Shown: positions 25,059 to 35,845 of the stretch, piece by piece
How the letters are laid out: the number at the start of each line of letters is the position of its first letter
Position numbering within the stretch: position 1 is the stretch's first letter
NCBI RefSeq assembly: GCF_016545825.1
Contig: NC_052614.1
Location: 25,004,559 to 25,068,558 of the forward strand
DNA length: 64,000 nt
Reading direction: 5' to 3'
Origin: Eucalyptus grandis
Taxonomy: Eukaryota > Streptophyta > Magnoliopsida > Myrtales > Myrtaceae
The notes under the pieces: generated by a model
The model's database searches: none
Told to the model about the DNA's origin: nothing
The model's input: the letters and a program-made list of their open reading frames with translations, nothing else
Translations under genes and position numbers: made by a program

Positions 25059-26244
25059 ATTCGTTGCTTTTGTCTTGGGAAGGATCTGTTTCTTTGAGTG
25101 GCTAGCAAGTTGTATTTTTTTTGGGGGTGTCAATTTTTGTATTCATCTCCGTGAGATGTGTAAATACATAGTTCAATGAGAAGTGGGTAAAGAAGAGCAT
25201 GATGTAATTTATTCCTCTGCTCAAAGCCTCCGGATCGCAGAGCGATTTAAGTGCAAGTGATTTTGTCTTTGTTTCCTTCCTTCCTGCTGCTGTCTTGCTA
25301 CTCTCTGGCAAAAGATCCAAGGAAAAGAAACTTAAATCCTCTGTGTCCTCGTACTATGCAAACTCGTGAGGCATTTGAGGTTTATCTGGGGTCTTGGGGG
25401 CTTTTTGATTGAACAGAATCCAGTTGCCGCAGCAAATCTGGATATTCTCACAACCTCGTCTATAATATTAGGGGTGATTCGTTCCAGTTCCCCAAATTAA
25501 GAATTGTGGACCGGACCGAGAATCACCGGTCTAATCTTATGGAACTGGGTACTTTTTTTTTCTCCCCATTGTTTGATACATTCTATTAGGAAGAAACAAA
25601 GAAAAAGCTGGTCACTTTTATTTTTTTGAAGGAATTAAACAAATTAAAAAAAAAAAAAAAAAACACATGTAATTGGTCCAGCCTAGTTTGGGAACTGCAT
25701 TTTCTGAGCACTTGCTCCACTTTTAGGAAATAAAAACTGGACCAAACTAAATGGTTCAGTCTGGTTCCCGAGCGGTTCCTAGCTCATGTGATCCATTTTA
25801 CACATTCCTATACATTGGGTCGGGCAAATTTGTGATTCCCCAATCCTCAAACCTTTTGGGGCCTGCTGGTTCATGTGCGCTCTATTTGCCCTACCACAAG
25901 TTAAGAGATGATTCTAGTTCTAATTGATGGAAATCTTTAGAACATAAATGATTGGCGTCTAATCTTTCATCAATGTAAGGGTACAAAATAATTGTTGAAC
26001 GGCGGAGCAAAAGAATAGGCTTCAAGTTGCGCCTACTTAAATGGGGACTAGATCTAAGCGAAAATGTTACGGTTGCTCGGTGGGAAGGAGCAACTGAAGC
26101 TGTATCATTCAAATTCAAAATCCACTTAAATAAAACTCGTAAAGGCTTTGAAGAAAGTGAATGATACTTGAATAAAAATAATATAAAACTGGGCGCCTAT
26201 AAAATGGGATAAATAAATTTAAATATCAGAAAGAATATCAACAT
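25059..26244. other. 3' flank of the C2-domain gene and gene-free spacer
   Basis: The first ~270 bases are probably 3' UTR (T-rich, several TGTAA and AATGAG-like words). The rest has no supported gene; one TAGGGGTG-ended repeat is listed separately. Confidence 0.45.
25471..25815. repeat. hAT-like MITE fragment (TAGGGGTG family)
   Basis: Begins TTAGGGGTGATTCG and holds words such as GGACCGGACCGAGAA, GGTTCAGTCTGGTTCC and a poly-A run; the right end (ACACATTCCTA) is a diverged complement of the left. Same type as 15909-16308 and 54361-55244. Confidence 0.45.
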
Positions 26245-26317
26245 GATCGCGTGGCCTAATGGATAAGGCGCTCGCCTCCGGAGCGGGAGATTGTGGGTTC
26301 GAGTCCCACCGTGATCG
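26245..26317 (+). tRNA. tRNA-Arg (CCG anticodon)
   Basis: All arms fold: acceptor GATCGCG with CGTGATC, D-stem GCCT/AGGC, anticodon stem CTCGC/GCGGG with loop CTCCGGA (anticodon CCG), T-arm GTGGG-TTCGAGT-CCCAC. Discriminator G. Internal A box 26252-26262 and B box 26296-26306 serve RNA polymerase III. A CAA word lies just upstream, as often at plant tRNA transcription starts. The three genomic bases after the discriminator happen to be CCA. It delivers arginine at CGG codons. Confidence 0.97.
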
Positions 26318-26354
26318 CCACCAGCGATTTCTATATTTTGCAATTTTCGCCAAC

Positions 26355-26360
26355 TTTTTT
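26355..26360 (+). terminator. RNA polymerase III terminator (T6)
   Basis: Run of six T about 40 bases after the tRNA-Arg end; a T4 run at 26344-26347 could act earlier. Confidence 0.6.
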
Positions 26361-26602
26361 CTTTGACAGACATCCATGGCAGGAAGAGCAACCGTCGAAA
26401 CTTAACTGGTCGAGGATTTTTGCGTACAGAACAGCATCTTTTGCTGGGAACAAGTTCTGGCTTACCAACTTATAAGCGAGAGAAGCGGAGCTTGCCGGAA
26501 CTTTTCTGCTGCTTCTATTGCGGTTCTTGTTGCGATTGTAAGTGGTGAGCGTTCTTGAATGATACGCTTACTTCCGTATAATGAGGATGAGGAATTCACT
26601 TT

Positions 26603-27002
26603 TGTTAAATTATTGATCCAATTTCTAGAAACTCAACATTGATATTAGCTAGAAAAGACAAAAAAAAATCCTTAAAAAAGAAAATCTAGCTTAGGTGGCA
26701 AAGAAAAGTGTAGAAGCATAAATGTAGAAGTCTCTAGAAGAATAATGGTTAAACTACAATTTATAATTTCCTAGATGAAGCCTACATGGACAATATTCTA
26801 CAGAAAATCTAGAATGTTGTACTTAGTCGGTAGGGCACCCTATAAATAAGAAAGATGGAGAGCGTAGCAGACCAACAAATGTTAGCAAGCTCCTCCCCTT
26901 CCCTTTGTACTATAATCAATAATAAAAAAGCTCTTTTTTGTTCCATTGTACTTCTCTTTTAACACTCCCTTGCACACACATTAACACACGTTTTCGTAAA
27001 AG
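26603..27002 (+). repeat. 5' LTR of copia element
   Basis: Starts TGTTAAATTATTGAT like the 3' LTR. TATA box TATAAATA at 26841-26848 and AATAAA at 26921-26926. Its last bases (the CTAACA present in the 3' LTR) are missing: the LTR runs straight into GTATCAGAGCC, so a small deletion removed the LTR end and the first bases of the primer-binding site. Confidence 0.9.
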
Positions 27003-27013
27003 TATCAGAGCCA
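27002..27013 (+). other. truncated primer-binding site (initiator tRNA-Met)
   Basis: GTATCAGAGCCA matches the initiator tRNA-Met complement but lacks the leading TG, which probably blocks priming. Confidence 0.7.
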
Positions 27014-27092
27014 CGTCTTTGGTTAGTATTGGACGTTTGTCCTACCTACCCATTCTTACAACTATCATTTCCAAATACCCAATAACTAAACC

Positions 27093-28090
27093 ATGGCCAA
27101 CTCTACCTTATCCTCATTTCCCATCCCCATTTTTATGGGAACAACTATGATTTTTGGAGCATAAAAATGACTACATTCTTGATGGCCCAAGATTTATGGG
27201 ACATCGTGGAAAAAGGTTATGAGGCTCCGCAAGAAGGTGCAAGTGTTTTGAAGGATCAACTACAAAAGGATGCAAGGGCACTATACTTCATCTAGCAAGC
27301 ACTCTTAGAAACCGTATTTCCAAGAATAATTGAAGCAAGGACTGCAAAAGGGGCTTGGGAAATACTACGAGAAGAGTTTCAAGGATTGGAAAAAGGTACG
27401 CACTATTCGCCTTCAAACTCTGAGAAGAGATTTTGAGAATTCTAAAATGAAAAATTATGAGACTGTACAAGAATATTGTGGAAAATTAAAGGAATTAGTT
27501 AATCAAATGAGAACCTATGGTGATGGGATAATTGATCAAAGGGTTGTTGAGAAAATATTGGTGTCACTTAACCAAAAAATACAATTCCATAGTTACAATT
27601 ATAGAAGGAACTAAGGACTTGACGACCCCATTAGTGAGTGAATTAATAGGCTCTTTAGAAGCACATGAGAAAAGACTAATGACACAAGATGAAGATTCAG
27701 TTGAAAGTGCCTTTCAATCTAAAGTAAATATACGGTCTCATCAATCTAAAAATGGTGGAAGGAGCTCATGGAAAAATAAAAAAAAAGGAGGAGAAACTAT
27801 ACAAAGGAAAATTATCCACCTTATGATATTTGCAAGAAAACAAATCATTTGGAGAAGGATTGTTGGTTTTAAAATAAAAAACAATGCCGCTTTTGTAAAA
27901 GATATGGCCACGTAGAAAAAGATTGTCGCTCGAAAACAAATAATCGAGCAAACTATGTAGGAAAAAAAGAAAGTGAAGAGAATACATTTTACGTGGGCCA
28001 AGCGGCAAATGATAAAAAAAATGAAACATGGTACATTGATAGTGGGTGTAGCAATCACATGACGGGGGATGAATCTATACTCATTGATAT
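27093..28090 (+). pseudogene. copia gag, zinc knuckles and protease, frameshifted
   Basis: Starts at ATG 27093 and follows the copia gag pattern (QLQKDARALYFI; LRRDFENSKMKNYETVQEY) in three frames with at least one in-frame TAG. Two zinc-knuckle remnants lie around 27825-27935 (CKKTNHLEKDC, then CKRYGHVEKDC in another frame). The protease active site reads YIDSGCSNHMTGDES at about 28031-28076, with the Asp-Ser-Gly intact. Confidence 0.88.
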
Positions 28091-28105
28091 TGATAAGTCA
28101 TAAAG

Positions 28106-29244
28106 TTGGGCAATGGTGCATTAGTAGATGTCAAAGGAAAAGACATCATCGCTGTGGAAACAAATAATGGCCCAAAATATATACATAATGTATATCTAAT
28201 CCCTCGTCTTGCACAAAATCTCTTAAGTGTGGGCCAAATGATACAAAATGGGTATTCTCTATATTTTAATAGAGATGCCTGCATTATCTATGATAAATAT
28301 AAAAATGTCATTACCTCTGTTGAGATGAAAAATAACAATTTTCCTATTCGATGGAAATATGTCAAAGATATAGCAATGAAAGCTCAACTTGATGATTCAT
28401 GGCTATGGCATCAAAGATCTGGCCACTTCAATTTTGCTAGGCTAAAAACTCTCCATCAGAAAAATATGATGAGAGACTTTCCAGCTATTTCAGAAATTTC
28501 AGATATTTGTGAAGGTTGCCTCCTTGGAAAACAACAGAGACAGTCCTTCCCATCTGGAGGTGCATGGAGAGCTAAGAAGCCATTGGAACTTGTCCACATG
28601 GACATGTGCTGTCCAATGAGGCCACCTACACCCAATCAAAATAAATATTTCATCATATTCATTGACGATTACACAAGAATGACGTGGGTATACTTTCTTT
28701 GAGAAAGATCAGAGGTTTTTTCTATCTTTAGAAAATTCAAGAGCCACGTCGTGAATCAAAGTGGCCAAAGAATCAAAGTCCTAAGGAGTGACAGAGACAC
28801 ATAATACAACTCAAAGGACTTTAATAAATTTTGTGAAGATGAAGGAGTCCATCATCAACTAACTGTTGGCTATGCCCCAGAGCAAAATGGAGTAGCTAAA
28901 AGAAAAAATAGATTTGTCATGGAGATGGCAAGATCTATGTTAAAGGAAAAAAAGGAATTCCTAACTCGTTCTGGGTAGAAGTAGTCTACATGGCTTTATA
29001 CATGTGTCCAACTAAAACAGTCCAAAATAAAACTCTAGTTGAAGCATGGAGTGGACGAAAGCCTTCAGCAAAGCACCTCAAGGTATTCAGATGTATATGC
29101 TACATCCACATCCCTACTAAAAAAAGGAGTAAGCTAGATGAAAAGACAAAAAATGGAATATTCCTTGGCTATAGTGACCAATTAAAAGGCTATTGGGTTT
29201 ACAACCTAAGAACTAAAAAGCTTATGATTAGTCGAGACGTCTAG
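28106..29244 (+). pseudogene. copia integrase region, interrupted
   Basis: 28106-28702 carries the end of protease and the integrase zinc-binding part (WHQRSGH ... CEGC, a His-His-Cys-Cys pattern) and the first catalytic Asp (HMDMC). After a stop the frame continues with the second Asp (LRSDRD) and the Glu (PEQNGVA), again broken by stops. 28990-29244 is the downstream integrase segment (HLKVFRCICYIHIP, FLGYSDQLKGY). The integrase inserts element DNA into the genome; this copy cannot be active. Confidence 0.9.
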
Positions 29245-29402
29245 TTTGACGAGAATGCTGCTTGGAATTGGGAGGATGAGAAGATTGAGGAGAAGTACAT
29301 CATCTTGCCAGACATAACACTTGCTCAAGAGGAGTCACGTCACAAGAAGGAGAAGTACTGGATTCCACCACTCATGACGTAACAAAACCAAGCTCTCCAA
29401 AA

Positions 29403-30344
29403 GTGATGCAAGAAGAATCTACTCCAGAGTCTCCAATACTAAGGGTAAAAGCCCTTAGAAGAATTTACGACACATGCAACTTTGCTATTTTGGAATCAGA
29501 AAACTACAAACAAGCATCCAAAGAAGAAGTCTTGATAAAAGCCATGGAGGAAGAGATCAAGATGATCGAGAAAAATGAAACTTGGGAGCTTGTCAATCGA
29601 CCTAAGACAAAGAGATCATTGGTGTCAAGTGGGTTTACAAGACGAAGCTCAACGCGGATGGATCAGTCCAGAAGCATAAAGCAAGACTTGTGACGAAAGG
29701 ATACTTGCAACAACCAGGTATCGACTATACTTAAACTTTTTCCCCTGTCGCTCACCTCAATACTATTCGAACACTCATAGCCCTAGCAGCACAAAAATAA
29801 TGGAAGATCCATCAACTAGATGTGAAGTTGGCATTCCTAAATGGATATCTTCAAGAAGAAATATACATACAACAACCACAAGGCTTTATCCTCAAAGACC
29901 AAGAAGAAAAAGTTCTCAAACTCAAAAAAGCTTCGTATGGGTTAAAGCAAGCACCACGAGTGTGATATAGTAGAATCGATGAGTACTTCATCAAGCAAGA
30001 ATTAAGGAGTATGAGTGAGCCAACACTCTACATCAAGACCCAAGGTAAGTCTGACACTCTCATTGTCTCTCTATATGTAGATGATCTCATATATACATGA
30101 AACAATGAGACAATGATCCATGAATTCAAAGGAGAAATGATGAAGTTACTTCCTTGGCATTGAGATCGACCAAAACAAAGGAGTGTTTATCTCGTAGAAG
30201 AAATATATTGAGAACCTCTTGAAGAAATTCAAGATGAACTATTGCAAAGCAGTTTCAACCCTGCTCATGACAAATGAGAAACTATTGAAGGAAGATGGAG
30301 CCTCCCTCTATAGAAGTTTGATTGGTAGTCTACTATATCTCATT
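29403..30344 (+). pseudogene. copia reverse transcriptase, 5' part
   Basis: Contains KAMEEEIKMIEKNETWELV (start of the polymerase region), DVKLAFLNGYLQEEIYIQQP and the catalytic YVDD at about 30075-30087, in more than one frame with in-frame stops. The sequence stops at the GTTAC target site of the nested element and resumes at 33773. Confidence 0.9.
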
Positions 30345-30606
30345 GTTACTGTCATGTCCCGATCCTCCGAGCACATGCCCATCCTTGTTTGGTCGATATA
30401 ATAACGAACGCCCTAGGACACATCGCCGACCCATTCGTTTTAATACTCATGCATAATCATATAAATAATCCCGGACAATAAAATATTGGGATAGGAAAGT
30501 AGGACCAATTTTTCACAAAATACATTTTTATAAACACACGGGTCTATATACAAAGGTTTACAAAAATGAATCGGCTCCTTACAAAAAGAGAATTGTCTAC
30601 GACTAG

Positions 30607-30681
30607 CTAGTTGGATATGGTCATCAATTCTTCGGACTTCACCGCACGAACTCCGGGCTCTTGGTCCTTTACCAACACCAT
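30607..30681 (-). pseudogene. shortened family small ORF in nested element
   Basis: The ATG lies at the place where the longer family ORF starts in the copies at 51979-52302 and 59233-59541, after TTTTCAAG (a degenerate acceptor). Only 24 codons follow before TAG; the middle of the ORF is deleted. The first ten codons align codon by codon with the start region at 55263 (shared KD near residues 5-6 and P at residue 9). Confidence 0.4.
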
Positions 30682-30999
30682 TTATGGACTTGAAAATGGT
30701 TATTCAATAACCATAGTGAGACAATGTCTCAGCAGTTCTACTCCCTAAGACTCGATTAGGAAGAAAATATGCCTTAGGGGTTGCTTAAGCACAACCATGA
30801 GTTAGAGTGCTTACCCTGACCTCAGTTCCTTCTTGCAAGTCAATTCAAATAATATATATCGACAATCACATCATTCAATCAAATAGATTGAACCATCGAT
30901 CAATCAACTTAGTCGATTATATGTCATCGAGACCACCACCCGGTCATTTCGATTATTTATTCTCAACTCTTAGCCACAACCTAACAAACACATCCTAGA

Positions 31000-31155
31000 T
31001 TAAGTGGTCATCACGGCCCCATTGACAACTTTTCTAGGTTTAGTGGTCATCACGGCCTTACCAAGCAATTTTCTTAGATTTAGTGGCATCACAGTCCCAC
31101 TTGGCAATTTTCGATATTTAGTGGTATCACGGCCCCACTTGGCAATTCTCAGATT
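31000..31155 (-). repeat. ~39-bp minisatellite, four units
   Basis: CACGGCC/CACAGTCC cores recur near 31012, 31051, 31090 and 31128. The same type of array occupies the same place in the copies at 55555-55800 and 58758-58900. Confidence 0.75.
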
Positions 31156-33772
31156 TATACCCACATTATCCAATTTTTTGGATAAATCCTCATCATCACC
31201 AATTTTACTCAATTATCATAATCAAGTGCTTAATTAAATAAATGGAAGGCACCACTGAACTTAGCATAAAATCCCGGTCATCGGTAATCCCGGTTGAATT
31301 TCTGGAAAATAAATAAATAATTAAATAATTACGGAAAGTATTAAATAAATGCAAAAATATTCAACTTGGGCCCGTTATAGCCTAATTGGAAGCCGAGATG
31401 AACCCGAAAATTATCGAACTACTCTAGATAAATTCTAGAGCTTATCACAAACCAACCATATATCAGAGGTGCAATTTTTAGTAATTAAAGCTTCAAGAAC
31501 CATCACAAATTCATAATTGGCTCTAACGAGCAGAATAGACTCACTTGGACGCCTCCAAATTTAAATCCAGAATCTAATCAAACGGGTTTGGAAAATTCCC
31601 AAATTTGAATATGTTGTAATGGAGACATAAAAGAACATTTTTCATGAGACACCTTAACCCAGATCCTTTTAGATTCGGCCCAGTAAATTGCTCAATCTAG
31701 CTCCAAAACTAGGGTCTATTTCTAGAAAGTCTATTTTCCGAAATCAGTTTGGTTTGAGATCCAAAATATATTTATTTGATCTGAAATTTGACTATGTTAA
31801 ACTAGAATATATGGCAAACAACTTTTATGAAGAAACAATTTTGAAATTTAAACCCTAAGAGTTGATAAAAACCCCTAAAATCCTAAAATGTCACAAATTC
31901 CAGTGAAAACTGAGGTTCTGTTTGAAAATGATGGAGTTGATATCTCCTTCTTTTAAATCCATAAAAATATTGAGAAAAATATATGTTGTAGCTGAGGATG
32001 CTTAAAAAATTTCTCAAGAGACATAAATCTCAAATTCGCAACCTATTTTGATCTACAAAAATGGCAAACGGTGAGGGTTTAGAAATCAAAATTGCAGGAA
32101 CTCCACTGGATTCGACTAATCCATTATCAATTGTACAAATCTCACTAATTAAGTTACACTAATCCATTCTAAGGCAAATATAACCATCCTAGTTTATCAC
32201 TAATCCACACTTAAACTAATCTAAACAACCCTTAAGCATAATTAACCTACTAAATAGGGATTAGTGAGTGAAACTCACTTATTTTGGTGAGCCGGTCGAT
32301 TCAAACCGATGGGAATGTCGCAGGGGTCGCTTCTCCAAAGTGGGCCTAGGTTTTGAGGTCAGGATTGACCTCAAAATGGGCCTTGAAGCTTGTTGAAAAT
32401 CCACAAATTTTATCTTTGTTTTGAGCTGCAAAATAGAAAAACAAAGTTGGTTTAGTGAGAGAATGGTGACGGTGGATGGCTTGGCGAGGTAACTAGCGGT
32501 CGTAAGAGCTTTGGTGGGCTTCGGCGGTGGCTTGAACGACCACAACAGCTTGCTGGAGGTGAGGATGGTAGCGGAACAGGCTGGAGGCGGCTCCTCAGCT
32601 TGCTGGTGGTGCGCGCACGGGGGCAAGGATGGCTTGCGGCGGAGCGAACGACTGCGTGAGGTAGCTCCTCGACTTGCTTGCTGTTTCGGCAATGCTGCTG
32701 GCTTGTTGCTGGCTACTGGTGTGCGAAAATGGAGAGGGTGGAGAGAGGATGGCTGGCCAGTTGGCTTGAGGAGCAAGGAGAGGGCAAGAGGGGGGCCACA
32801 TGCCAATTTTTTTTCCACAAGCTTGTCTCCCTTGTTCCCCACTCTTCAACCACAGCCAAGTATGGCTTCCTTGGCTGCCATTCCTCCACCCATACACTCC
32901 TCACAACTCTTGAAGTGGTCAAAAAGACTAGGCAATGGGGGGATAAGAATTTGCCTTCTATTTCCTCCAATTAGACACTTGTTCCTACTTGTTTCATCAT
33001 AAATCGGCCTCAATAAATTTCATTATCGAGTCAATACTCAAATTTTTATTTTTCCCCACCAATTGAACCATTTTGCATCCCAATTGCGCGATCAAAAACA
33101 ATTCACGGCTTTTTTTCTGGACAAAAACGGCTCTAGGATGATTTTTTCCCAAAAAGTCTCGGGTTGCAGAAAAATCTTTTGAGACTGAGTCGACGTTTCT
33201 AGAATTTATCGTGACATGATAGAACTTTCAATTTTGAAATCAGATTTAAATTTGCGGTTAATTTCACTCCGGTGCATTTTTAGCGTGACTTAGACTATCG
33301 GGTAGCTTGTGGAACTTTTTAGAGCAAATGACCCATGGTCGATTTTCTTTGAGCCACAATGAACCTATTCAACACATTGGTGACTCTTGGTCATAGTGAA
33401 AATCTCGAGATTTCAAATATGGACACAAGGTACCAAAACGATAGAAAAATCAAACTAGTGCCGATCGATAAGAATTTTGCAATTTAGTGGGATCACCCAC
33501 GTCTAACCACTCATCTCAGTTGAACTAATCTATCTTTGATCTCTAATCAGTTTATGTTTATGCCGTAATGATCTCGGTAGATGAACACGGTCGAGCAGCC
33601 AATTCTGGTCGAATCCTCAAATCTATTTGCCTTAAAATCCTTAATGGCTTCTTTAGATAGTCTAGTTATCTCATGAATGATCAGTTCTGAGAATAACACT
33701 ATAGGCACGTCGATGAAATACTCGTTTTATTGAATTGAAAGTAGAGTCGAAAATATAGGATGTCACAGTTAC

Positions 33773-34339
33773 ACAACCGGATATTATGTATGTGACAAGT
33801 CTACTATCACGATTTATGCCAAGTCCTAGTCAAATTCATTTTGGAGTTGCCAAGAGAATTCTCAGATATTTACGAGGAACTATAGATTACGACATTTGGT
33901 ATCGCCCAAGTGCAAACGCCAAGCTCATTGGCTACATTGATAGTGATTGGGTAGGTTCAACTGATGATAGGAGAAGTACACTAGCTATGCATTCACACTA
34001 GGTTCTGGAATATTCTCATGGGCATTCAAAAAACAAGACTCAGTGGCACAGTCTACGGCAAAAACTGAATACATCGCAGCTACTATGACCGCCAGTCAAG
34101 CAATATGGCTTCTAAGAATTCTAGAAGACATTGGAGAAGCACAGACGGAATCAACTTCGATACTTTGTGACAATAAGTCCGCGATTATTATATCAAAGAA
34201 TCCAGTATTCCATGGAAGAACCAAACATATCGACATTAAATATCACTTCATACGAGAGACACAAACTAATGAAGAGATCGAGCTGAAATATTGCAAAATT
34301 GAAGGACAAATAGCGGACATCTTCACTAAAGCACTATAA
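33773..34339 (+). pseudogene. copia reverse transcriptase end and RNase H
   Basis: 33786-34001 resumes the polymerase after the nested insert ([27 protein letters not shown]). 34043-34339 is the RNase H part (STAKTEYIAA, CDNKSAI, HGRTKHIDIKYHFIRE) and ends at TAA 34337-34339. A shift separates the two. RNase H removes the RNA strand during reverse transcription. Confidence 0.92.
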
Positions 34340-34399
34340 TGAACCAAGTTCAAGACATTGTGGGAAATGCTTGAAGTAACACGAAATTGGATCAAGAAG

Positions 34400-34806
34400 T
34401 GTTAAATTATTGATCTAATTTCTAGAAACTTCAAGATTGACATTAGCTAGAAAAGACAAGAAAAATCCTTAAAAAAGAAAATCTAGCTTAGGTGGCAAAG
34501 AAAAGTGTAGAAGCACAAATGCAGAAGTCTCTAGAAGAAGAGTGGCTAAACTATAATCTAGAATTTCCTAAATGAAGCTTACATAGACAACATTCTACAA
34601 AATCTAGAATGTTGTATTTAGTCGGTGGAGCACCCTATAAATAGGAAGGAGGGGAGAGCGTAGTAGACCAACAAATGTAAGCAAGCTCCTCCCCTTCCCT
34701 TTGTACTATAATCAATAATAAAAAAGTTCTTGTTTTTTCCCTTGTGCTTCTCTTCTAACACTCCCTTGCACACACATTAACACACATTTTAGCAAAAATA
34801 CTAACA
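34400..34806 (+). repeat. 3' LTR of copia element
   Basis: TGTTAAATTATTGATC to ACTAACA with TATAAATA at 34636-34643 and complete TG...CA ends; followed by the ACTTT target-site copy. Confidence 0.93.
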
Positions 34807-34811
34807 ACTTT

Positions 34812-35443
34812 CTAGAGATTGGTTAAGTCGAAGTGTTATGAAAGTAGGCGAATTTCCTATTTGTGATCCGCAAAAGGGCTACTAGGGATGTCTCTACAAC
34901 CGCCATGAACATGGAGCAGCGATGCACTGTGCATTTGCACGGGCGACACACTGCAAATGAGTGTCTATTCATCAGCAATATGGCGTGTCTAACCCATAAT
35001 TTTGGGACTTCTCGAACTTAACTGCACATCCTTCTGGTTGGATGCGCTCGACAAAACCAGTGAGGGTCTCTTCATTCTGCAAGGTATGGGTTAAGTTGGT
35101 CTCGCATGCTCATTGTGATTCTTCGCAAGCCCATATCGTAACATGGTCATCTATGCAAGATTCATGGTATGAGTCACAGACCAACTTAACATACGTCGTT
35201 CGCTTCAAGAGCACAGGGACAGTAGAATACTAGATCTCATATCATCATCAACCAAAGTAAAGAACAATAATAATAACTGCATAACCAATCAGAAATACTG
35301 GAAAAGGCTAGTGCTACGTGGAATCCTTAAATGGGCGAGATGTCGCAGAACTACGACCCCCTAATAATAACCCTTAAGCTAGAGTAGCCTATATTCCACA
35401 TAATGGAAGTGATACCAACTGAATGATAGCAATAGAGATGATG
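34812..35443. other. no gene seen
   Basis: Spacer between the copia element and the PELPK-like gene. A 63-codon frame at 35042-35233 matches nothing known. Confidence 0.4.
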
Positions 35444-35845
35444 TTATGCTGAGGAGATTGCTTGATCAGGGACTAGATGAGTGGGGTGGGAAAAGGAAAG
35501 GGATGGCGGCGGGAAATCTTTTGGGAGCTCAGGGATGGTAGGCAATAGCTTCGGCAACTCCGAAACATCCAGTACTTCAGGTACCTTTGGGACCTCGGGC
35601 ATCGGCAGCAGAGGCAACTCGGGCTTTGGTAAGGTCGGGACTTCAGGTTTCGGCAGAGGTGCCGACTTAGGCAAAGTCGCGATCGTGGGAGCTGGAGGTA
35701 GCTTAGGCTTGGGAAGCTTGGGAATCTCAGGCAAGCCTACGTCAAGAAGGAGACGGGAAGCGAGGACTCCGACTTCATCGCTAGTTACGGACAACAGGGC
35801 TAGGAGCAAGAGAGGCTGTAAAGTGAATTTCTTGCAACAGGCCAT
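35444..35845 (-). CDS. PELPK-like proline-rich cell-wall protein
   Basis: Single exon, 133 residues from the ATG at 35845; an upstream in-frame ATG at 35983 would add 46 residues before a clear signal peptide, so the inner start is preferred. Residues 1-30 (KKFTLQPLLLLALLSV core) form a secretion signal. The mature part repeats Pro-Glu-Leu/Val/Ile-Pro-Lys-like units (PELPK, PEVPK, PEIPK), the hallmark of PELPK1-type hydroxyproline-rich cell-wall proteins of land plants, which are linked to growth and defence responses. Likely secreted and wall-bound. The C-terminal ~25 residues are less repetitive. TATAATA-like sequence lies about 90 bases upstream. No intron seen. Confidence 0.82.
   Translation of the reverse strand: MACCKKFTLQPLLLLALLSVTSDEVGVLASRLLLDVGLPEIPKLPKPKLPPAPTIATLPKSAPLPKPEVPTLPKPELPLLPMPEVPKVPEVLDVSELPKLLPTIPELPKDFPPPSLSFSHPTHLVPDQAISSA

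Larger units (their letters stand above)
30350..33767 (-). mobile_element. LTR-like element without pol genes, nested in copia (TSD GTTAC)
   Basis: Starts TGTCATGTCCCGATCC and ends GGATGTCACA in plus orientation, with GTTAC at 30345-30349 and 33768-33772. No direct terminal repeats, primer site or pol motifs, so it behaves like a solo LTR or a non-coding LTR derivative. It is homologous along its length to 54030-60771 and 51712-61637, and inverted to 57251-59927. By the family's splice and ORF signals its sense strand is minus: GC-rich leader (32850-32280), palindrome at 32263-32279, minisatellite (31155-31000), donor GTAAGC near 30813, palindrome 30717-30731, and a start region ATG at 30681 whose frame closes after 24 codons. 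Confidence 0.85.
26603..34806 (+). mobile_element. Ty1/copia retrotransposon, both LTRs and TSD present, coding region decayed
   Basis: Two matching LTRs (26603-27002 and 34400-34806) flank gag, protease, integrase, reverse transcriptase and RNase H in copia order. The element is flanked by identical 5-bp repeats ACTTT (26598-26602 and 34807-34811). Many stops and frameshifts disable it, and a 3418-bp element (30350-33767) is inserted in the reverse transcriptase region. LTRs are roughly nine-tenths identical by eye, so the insertion is not recent. Confidence 0.95.

Noticed and set aside
26197..26391. Minus-strand frame with TRTHNLPLRRRAPYPLGH peptide
   Set aside because: This is the antisense translation of the tRNA-Arg gene, a well-known false protein in plant databases.
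32279..32842. 187-codon minus-strand frame
   Set aside because: GC-rich leader of the nested LTR-like element; the frame is not kept in sibling copies.
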